From positions 1 to 5,432 of the forward strand of contig JAEXBL010000141.1 in the NCBI GenBank assembly GCA_023394015.1: 5,432 nucleotides of DNA. The letters run 5' to 3'. Source of the DNA: Pseudomonadota bacterium (lineage in GTDB: Bacteria > Pseudomonadota > Gammaproteobacteria > Burkholderiales > Burkholderiaceae_C). The notes below the pieces were generated by a model, which ran no database searches, had not been told where the DNA came from, and saw only the letters and a list, made by a program, of their open reading frames with translations. Of this stretch, positions 1-5,432 are shown piece by piece. The translations under genes and the position numbers were made by a program. Numbering within the stretch: the stretch's first letter is position 1; every line of letters begins with the position of its first letter.

Positions 1-20
1 CCGCAAATCAGCGTGGCCAT
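1..20 (-). CDS. start of the next gene, probable PfkB-family carbohydrate kinase (partial, 3' part outside window)
   Basis: Only the first six codons and two further bases are present, reading M-A-T-L-I-C from an ATG at 18-20. Many PfkB/ribokinase-family sugar or adenosine kinases of Burkholderiales begin with a similar M-x-x-L-I-C-G-S stretch, and as I recall such a kinase follows the zinc-ribbon/DUF3426 gene in related genomes. The call therefore rests on six residues plus remembered gene order. It lies 64 bases after the DUF3426 stop codon, and a GC-rich hairpin fills much of that gap. No good Shine-Dalgarno sequence precedes the ATG. Confidence 0.4.
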
Positions 21-52
21 GGGTCAGGTAATGGTGTGAAGGGATGGACGAA

Positions 53-84
53 GCCGGCGGCTGCCGTGCGGCAGCGCAGCCGGC
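53..84 (-). terminator. GC-rich stem-loop after the DUF3426 gene, possible weak terminator
   Basis: An outer inverted repeat GCCGGC (53-58 and 79-84) encloses a perfect inner stem CTGCCG/CGGCAG with a two-base loop (61-74). The two stems are separated by a small internal loop (2 versus 4 bases). The structure starts directly after the TGA of the upstream gene. No run of T follows it in the transcribed direction, so it may be a 3'-end stabilising hairpin rather than an intrinsic terminator. Confidence 0.4.
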
Positions 85-1560
<1,476 letters not shown>

Positions 1561-1595
1561 GGTGCGGCGATTGTAGGCAGCGGCCTGGGCCGCGC

Positions 1596-2480
1596 TCAGG
1601 CGCGGCGCGCCACCAGCAACACCCAGCCGTCCTCGGTGTCGGCCACCTCCAGCGCCAGCCAGGGGCGGTAGGCGGCCTGCAGTTCGGCGGTCTGCCGCGC
1701 CAGCACGCCGGCCAGCACCAGCGCGCCGCCCGGCGCCACGTGGCCGGCCAGCAGCGGGGCCAGCACCTTCAGCGGCGTAGCCAGGATGTTGGCCAGCACC
1801 GTGTCGTAGACCCCGCTGGCGCGGTCGGGCAGGCCGGCCACCAGTTCGACGCCGTTGGCCGCGGCATTGTCCTGCGTGGCCTGCACGGCGGCGGGGTCGA
1901 TGTCCACCGCATCCACGCTGGCCGCGCCGTGCAGCGCGGCGCCGATGGCCAGGATGCCGGAACCGCAGCCGTAGTCCAGCACCCGCTGGCCGCGCGGCGG
2001 ATGGGCGGCGATCCAGCGCAGGCACATGCGCGTGGTCGGGTGGGTGCCGGTGCCGAAGGCCAGGCCGGGGTCGAGCCGGATCACCTGGGCGGCACCCTCG
2101 GGCACGGCGTGCCAGGTCGGCACGATCCAGAAGGCGGGCGTGATCGGCACCGGCTCGAACTGCGACTGCGTCAGGCGCACCCAGTCCTGCTCGGGCACGG
2201 GCGCGATGGCGGCCACCTCGCAGCCGCGCCAGAAGTCCTGCAGCGCCAGCAGGTGCGCCGCGTCCCGCGCCTGCGCCTCGTCGCCGAACAGCGCCACCAC
2301 GCGCGAGCGCGACCAGCTTTGCGCCGGCGGCGGCAGGCCCGGCTCGCCGAACAGCGCGCGCTCGGCGTCGGTGTCGGCATCGGCGTCCTCCACCGACACG
2401 CTCAGCGCGTCCAGCGCCTCCAGGGCATCGGACAGCGGCTCGACGCGGTCTTCAGGACAGATCAGGCGCAACTCGAACAT
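1596..2480 (-). CDS. prmA: ribosomal protein L11 methyltransferase PrmA
   Basis: A 294-residue protein, close to the length of E. coli PrmA. PrmA is a cytoplasmic S-adenosylmethionine-dependent enzyme that trimethylates amino groups of ribosomal protein L11. The N-terminal substrate-recognition domain (about 1-100) begins MFELRL. The family signature LDPGLAFGTGTHPTT lies at 136-150, SAM-binding motif I (LDYGCGSGILAIGA) at 168-181, the acidic motif II (VDID) at 192-195, and the catalytic-loop motif ANIL at 230-233. The start at 2478-2480 matches the usual N-terminus; the frame stays open to an ATG at 2615, but the extra residues do not look like PrmA. The Shine-Dalgarno sequence is weak. A strong terminator-like hairpin lies just upstream, suggesting expression is controlled separately from accC. 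The DUF3426 gene follows after 35 bases. Confidence 0.96.
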   Translation of the reverse strand: MFELRLICPEDRVEPLSDALEALDALSVSVEDADADTDAERALFGEPGLPPPAQSWSRSRVVALFGDEAQARDAAHLLALQDFWRGCEVAAIAPVPEQDWVRLTQSQFEPVPITPAFWIVPTWHAVPEGAAQVIRLDPGLAFGTGTHPTTRMCLRWIAAHPPRGQRVLDYGCGSGILAIGAALHGAASVDAVDIDPAAVQATQDNAAANGVELVAGLPDRASGVYDTVLANILATPLKVLAPLLAGHVAPGGALVLAGVLARQTAELQAAYRPWLALEVADTEDGWVLLVARRA

Positions 2481-2496
2481 GGCCGGCTTTCGCTTC

Positions 2497-2537
2497 AAAA
2501 AACACGGCTGCCCGCGCCCGTTAAAGCGCCAGCAGCC
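2497..2537 (-). terminator. Rho-independent terminator or attenuator in front of prmA
   Basis: In the transcribed direction GGCTGC (2532-2537) and GCGC (2526-2529) pair with GCGC (2514-2517) and GCAGCC (2506-2511). This gives a ten-pair stem interrupted by a two-base internal mismatch, with an eight-base loop. After three bases comes a run of six T (2497-2502), the classic intrinsic-terminator layout. Only 16 bases separate the T run from the prmA start codon, so any transcript entering prmA from upstream must pass through it. It may end accBC transcription, act as an attenuator for prmA, or both. Confidence 0.7.
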
Positions 2538-2547
2538 AATTTCGCAT
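2521..2547 (-). CDS. eight-codon mini-ORF upstream of prmA, possible leader peptide
   Basis: ATG at 2545-2547 opens a frame for M-R-N-W-L-L-A-L ending in TAA at 2521-2523. It is preceded by GAGGA four bases before the ATG, a better Shine-Dalgarno match than that of prmA itself. Its last codons form the 5' arm of the terminator hairpin and its stop codon lies in the hairpin loop. A translating ribosome would therefore cover the terminator stem. Whether it is translated is unproven; very short ORFs also arise by chance. Confidence 0.35.
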   Translation of the reverse strand: MRNWLLAL

Positions 2548-2567
2548 GAAATCCTCAGACAAACCCC

Positions 2568-2589
2568 AAGGGCTGCGCAGCAAGCCCTT
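2568..2589 (-). other. stem-loop upstream of the prmA mini-ORF, possible competitor of the terminator
   Basis: A perfect seven-base inverted repeat, AAGGGCT/AGCCCTT, has an eight-base loop. In the transcript its 3' arm contains GCAGCC (2571-2576), identical to the 3' arm of the prmA-proximal terminator. It could therefore pair with the terminator's GGCTGC 5' arm instead and act as an antiterminator. Confidence 0.45.
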
Positions 2590-2629
2590 TCAAATGGCCG
2601 CGGAGCAGGCCGCACAGGAACGCCGTGGG

Positions 2630-2696
2630 CGGGGTCCCCCCGACCACCAGCGTTGTCCCCCCATGGGGGAAGGCGCGCAGCGCCACAGGGGGAGCG
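2630..2696. repeat. G/C-run inverted-repeat element directly after accC
   Basis: The block starts one base after the accC stop codon and carries nested inverted repeats. These are a perfect 12-base palindrome of five C, AT and five G (2658-2669), a GGCGC/GCGCC hairpin with a three-base loop (2672-2684), and a further G5 run (2688-2692) that can pair with the C5 run to enclose the small hairpin. A second G/C-run symmetry, GGGGTCCCC, lies at 2631-2639. The motif of a C/G run, a GCGC hairpin and a GGGGGAG end resembles intergenic repeats I recall in Comamonadaceae genomes. The outer boundary is uncertain. Confidence 0.5.
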
Positions 2697-4038
<1,342 letters not shown>

Positions 4039-4046
<8 letters not shown>

Positions 4047-4155
4047 GCGTGTCCTCGCGGCTCATCGCCCGCACGCTGGCGCGTGCCAGGACGGTTTGCT
4101 TCGCCTGGCCCACGGCCAGAACGCCGCGATTGGCGACCAGTATTTTCTTGAACAT
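4039..4155 (-). CDS. 38-codon ORF opening with a duplicated accC start and overlapping accC
   Basis: ATG at 4153-4155 starts a 38-residue frame whose first eleven residues ([11 protein letters not shown]) equal the AccC N-terminus. The next 27 residues (beginning [10 protein letters not shown]) do not resemble AccC. It ends at TAA 4039-4041, just past the accC ATG at 4044-4046, in a different frame. The stop overlapping the accC start would permit translational coupling. No convincing Shine-Dalgarno sequence precedes it; the upstream bases are GGATAACTGAAAA. It could be a leader ORF, a remnant of a duplicated accC 5' end, or untranslated. I regard the repeat as certain and the expression as unknown. 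Confidence 0.3.
4076..4119 (-). other. cluster of mutually exclusive short hairpins in the accC leader
   Basis: Three inverted repeats share arms. In transcript order, CTGGCC/GGCCAG forms a six-pair stem with a three-base loop (4105-4119). GCCAGG/CCTGGC forms a six-pair stem with a 13-base loop (4085-4109). CTGGC/GCCAG forms a five-pair stem with a four-base loop (4076-4089). The middle stem excludes both outer ones. No T run follows, and the accC Shine-Dalgarno GAGG (4053-4056) lies outside the stems. Confidence 0.5.
4122..4155 (-). repeat. direct repeat, upstream partial copy of the accC start
   Basis: This is the second copy of the 34-base accC start, displaced by 109 bases (see 4013-4046). 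Similarity stops sharply at both ends. Upstream of its ATG the sequence differs from that before accC, and after codon 11 it no longer follows accC. Confidence 0.95.
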
Positions 4156-4343
4156 TTTTCAGTTATCCACGGTGCGCAGGCACCTCGCGCGGCCAAGCCA
4201 GCACCTGCAATGCGCTGGCCGCAGGGGCAGCCACGCGCGCGCCGTGGCCTGGGGTCGCCCCAGCCGTCGGCGCCGCCTCGTCCCGCGCGGCGCAGCGAGC
4301 GAAGGAGGCAGCGGCACGGCCGCTCGGGCGCTTGATGCTCAAT
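4156..4343. other. non-coding remainder of the accB-accC spacer with small hairpins
   Basis: Together with the duplicated start region this makes a 297-base spacer between accB and accC. It holds three perfect hairpins: AGCGGC/GCCGCT with a three-base loop just after the accB stop (4310-4324), CTGGGG/CCCCAG with a three-base loop (4249-4263), and GGTGC/GCACC with a four-base loop (4171-4184). None is followed by a T run, so none is a clear terminator. A minus-strand frame stays open through the region but I recognise nothing in its translation. A promoter for accC could lie here; I could not identify one with confidence. Confidence 0.6.
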
Positions 4344-4811
4344 TTATTCGATGATGAAAAGGGGTTGGCCGTATTCCACAGCCTGGCCGTTCTCGCCCAG
4401 GATCTTCTTGACCGTGCCGCTCTTTTCAGCATCGATCTCGTTGAGGATCTTCATCGCCTCGATGATGCACAGGGTATCGCCCTCCTTGACCTGCTGGCCC
4501 ACCTCGACAAAGGGCTTGGCACCCGGGCTGGAGGCGCGGTAGAAAGTGCCCACCATGGGCGACTTGACCACGGAGTCGGCCGCTGCTTCCTCTGCCGCCG
4601 CGGGCGCCGCCTCGGGCGCGGCGGCCTCCGGTGCGGCGGCTGGCCCAGGCGCCGCCACAGGCACCGGCGCAGGTGCATACACCACCTGCGGGGGCGCCGG
4701 CGGCGCGCCCTTGACGATGCGCACCTTGCCCTCGGCCTCGGTGATTTCCAGTTCCGACACATTCGACTCGGAGATCAGGTCGATCAGTGTCTTGAGTTTG
4801 CGCAAATCCAT
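4344..4811 (-). CDS. accB: biotin carboxyl carrier protein of acetyl-CoA carboxylase
   Basis: A 155-residue protein, one residue shorter than E. coli BCCP. It carries the biotin that AccC carboxylates and AccA/AccD use to make malonyl-CoA. The N-terminal segment [20 protein letters not shown] is typical of BCCP and serves in assembly with AccC. An Ala/Pro-rich flexible linker spans about 35-80. The C-terminal biotinyl domain (about 82-155) includes the protruding thumb (around SSPGAKPF, 94-101) and the biotinylation site EAMKI with the acceptor lysine K121, 34 residues from the C-terminus as in E. coli. The residue after the lysine is Ile instead of the canonical Met of AMKM, a tolerated-looking variant. 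The start at 4809-4811 fits the conserved N-terminus, with a weak GGA upstream. The AT-rich spacer upstream probably holds the accBC promoter. Confidence 0.97.
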   Translation of the reverse strand: MDLRKLKTLIDLISESNVSELEITEAEGKVRIVKGAPPAPPQVVYAPAPVPVAAPGPAAAPEAAAPEAAPAAAEEAAADSVVKSPMVGTFYRASSPGAKPFVEVGQQVKEGDTLCIIEAMKILNEIDAEKSGTVKKILGENGQAVEYGQPLFIIE

Positions 4812-4930
4812 TGCAAATCATCCAAATTTTGGGAATGGGGGCAAATTTACCTCAAATCGGCCGCCATTTGCCTTGATTTGACACTAATTTCATCGAAGCG
4901 CCGCTTTGCCCAAAAGCCCTCGATCGACAC
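4812..4930 (-). promoter_or_regulatory. AT-rich accB upstream region with phased CAAAT/ATTTG boxes
   Basis: This spacer is strikingly AT-rich against its GC-rich surroundings. CAAAT starts at 4803, 4814, 4823, 4842 and 4853, and ATTTG at 4866 and 4876, so most boxes are 9 to 13 bases apart, close to a helical turn. Two interlocking seven-base inverted repeats are present: GGCAAAT (4840-4846) with ATTTGCC (4866-4872), and TCAAATC (4852-4858) with GATTTGA (4875-4881). The region is the natural place for the accB promoter and could be curved DNA or an operator array. I found only poor matches to -35/-10 hexamers, so no exact promoter is called. Confidence 0.45.
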
Positions 4931-5432
4931 TCAGCCCGCCCCCAGCTTGTCGCGCCAGGCCGCCAGGTCGCGGGCGTGCAGCTGGCCCAGCTTGCGCTCG
5001 CGCAGCTGGCCGCTGGCATCGAACAGCACGCTGAACGGCAGGCCACCGGGCGCATTGCCCAGCTCGCGCGTCAGCTCCACCCCTTCCAGCCCCGCCAGCG
5101 CCACCGGAAAGCTGACCGGCGACTGGGCCAGGAAGCGCACCACCGGCTCCGGCCGGTCCACCGCCAAACCCAGCATTTGCCAGCCGTTGGCCTTGTTTTC
5201 GTTGTAGAAGCTGCTCAATAGCGGCAGTTCCTCCACGCAGGGCGGGCACCAGGTGGCCCAGAAGTTGACCAGCAACGGCCGCCCGCGCAGCGGCGCCAGC
5301 GCCAGCGTGCTGCCGTCGGGCGCGGGAAAGCTGCGGCCCCAGAAGCCGCTGACATCGGGCGCGTCCAGCGCCAGGCGGCGCGCGCCGAACCACGCGCCGC
5401 CGGCCAGTGCGGCCAGCGCCACGGCGCCGATG
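4931..5432 (-). CDS. TlpA/ResA-like membrane-anchored thioredoxin (5' end outside window)
   Basis: A thioredoxin-fold protein of the TlpA/ResA/DsbE type, which reduces or exchanges disulfides on the periplasmic side of the membrane, often for cytochrome c maturation or cofactor assembly. The hydrophobic N-terminus (IGAVALAALAGGAWFG, followed by two arginines) is a membrane anchor or signal segment. The domain then shows LLVNFWATWCPPCVEELPLL with the redox-active C-P-P-C at bases 5237-5248, and a cis-proline region GGLPFSVLFDASG near the C-terminus. It stops at TGA 4931-4933. The frame is open to the window edge; a GTG at 5420-5422 is a possible start, but the anchor would then lack its usual leading residues, so I expect the true start beyond 5432. 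accB follows after 119 bases. As I recall, aroQ often sits between such genes and accB in relatives; it is absent here. Confidence 0.88.
   Translation of the reverse strand, partial: IGAVALAALAGGAWFGARRLALDAPDVSGFWGRSFPAPDGSTLALAPLRGRPLLVNFWATWCPPCVEELPLLSSFYNENKANGWQMLGLAVDRPEPVVRFLAQSPVSFPVALAGLEGVELTRELGNAPGGLPFSVLFDASGQLRERKLGQLHARDLAAWRDKLGAG

Noticed and set aside
1561..2025. N-terminal extension of the DUF3426 protein up to 2025
   Set aside because: This is a shadow frame inside prmA. The conserved zinc ribbon starts at the ATG at 1560.
2481..2615. Possible N-terminal extension of PrmA from an ATG at 2615
   Set aside because: The frame is open, but the extra 45 residues are Cys/Arg-rich and unlike PrmA, span the terminator and G/C-run region, and the total would exceed the family length. 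MFELRL at 2480 is the usual start.
4163..4171. DnaA-box-like sequence TTATCCACG
   Set aside because: It is one base off the consensus and single, with no cluster, AT-rich unwinding region or origin-linked genes, so it is probably chance.
4163..4432. 89-codon minus-strand frame crossing the end of accB and the accB-accC spacer
   Set aside because: It begins inside accB in another frame, its translation is Ala/Arg-rich with no recognisable domain, and there is no ribosome-binding site. It could be a fossil coding fragment but I cannot support it.
4826..4855. Possible accB promoter, TTGAGG and CAAAAT with an 18-base spacer on the minus strand
   Set aside because: Each hexamer matches only four of six bases, and the predicted start would leave a leader of about eight bases. 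Too weak to call in an AT-rich stretch.
4878..4883. Perfect -35 hexamer TTGACA on the plus strand
   Set aside because: There is no -10 match at suitable spacing and no plus-strand gene to serve.

Overview
The window is a GC-rich bacterial chromosome segment in which every gene I can support lies on the minus strand, so transcription runs from high to low coordinates. Protein sequences and gene order (TlpA-like thioredoxin, accB, accC, prmA, zinc-ribbon/DUF3426 protein, start of a probable PfkB-family sugar kinase) point to a betaproteobacterium of the order Burkholderiales. Comamonadaceae is the best guess, partly from a G/C-run hairpin repeat after accC that resembles dispersed repeats I recall from that family. 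Genus cannot be decided from the sequence alone.

Layout in transcription order: a membrane-anchored TlpA/ResA-like thioredoxin, whose 5' end leaves the window (4931-5432); a 119-base AT-rich spacer with helically phased CAAAT/ATTTG boxes (4812-4930); accB, the biotin carboxyl carrier protein (4344-4811); an unusually long 297-base accB-accC spacer holding several hairpins and a second, truncated copy of the first codons of accC; accC, biotin carboxylase (2697-4046); a 216-base structured spacer with a G/C-run repeat, a mini-ORF and a Rho-independent terminator placed just before prmA; prmA, ribosomal protein L11 methyltransferase (1596-2480); a zinc-ribbon/DUF3426 membrane protein with a 20-proline run (85-1560); a GC hairpin; and the first six codons of the next gene (1-20).

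Functionally, AccB and AccC make up the biotin carboxylase half of acetyl-CoA carboxylase, the entry step of fatty acid synthesis; the carboxyltransferase subunits AccA and AccD are not here. PrmA modifies the translation apparatus. The thioredoxin works on the periplasmic side of the membrane. The role of the DUF3426 protein is unknown.

The coding content is ordinary for the group. The unusual signals are in the spacers. One is an attenuator-like arrangement before prmA: competing stems, an eight-codon ORF with a good ribosome-binding site, and a terminator 16 bases before the start codon. The other is a 34-base near-perfect duplication of the accC start, which opens a 38-codon ORF overlapping the accC start codon. 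Both are sequence observations; their regulatory meaning is inference. I see no tRNA, rRNA, CRISPR array, transposase or phage gene.
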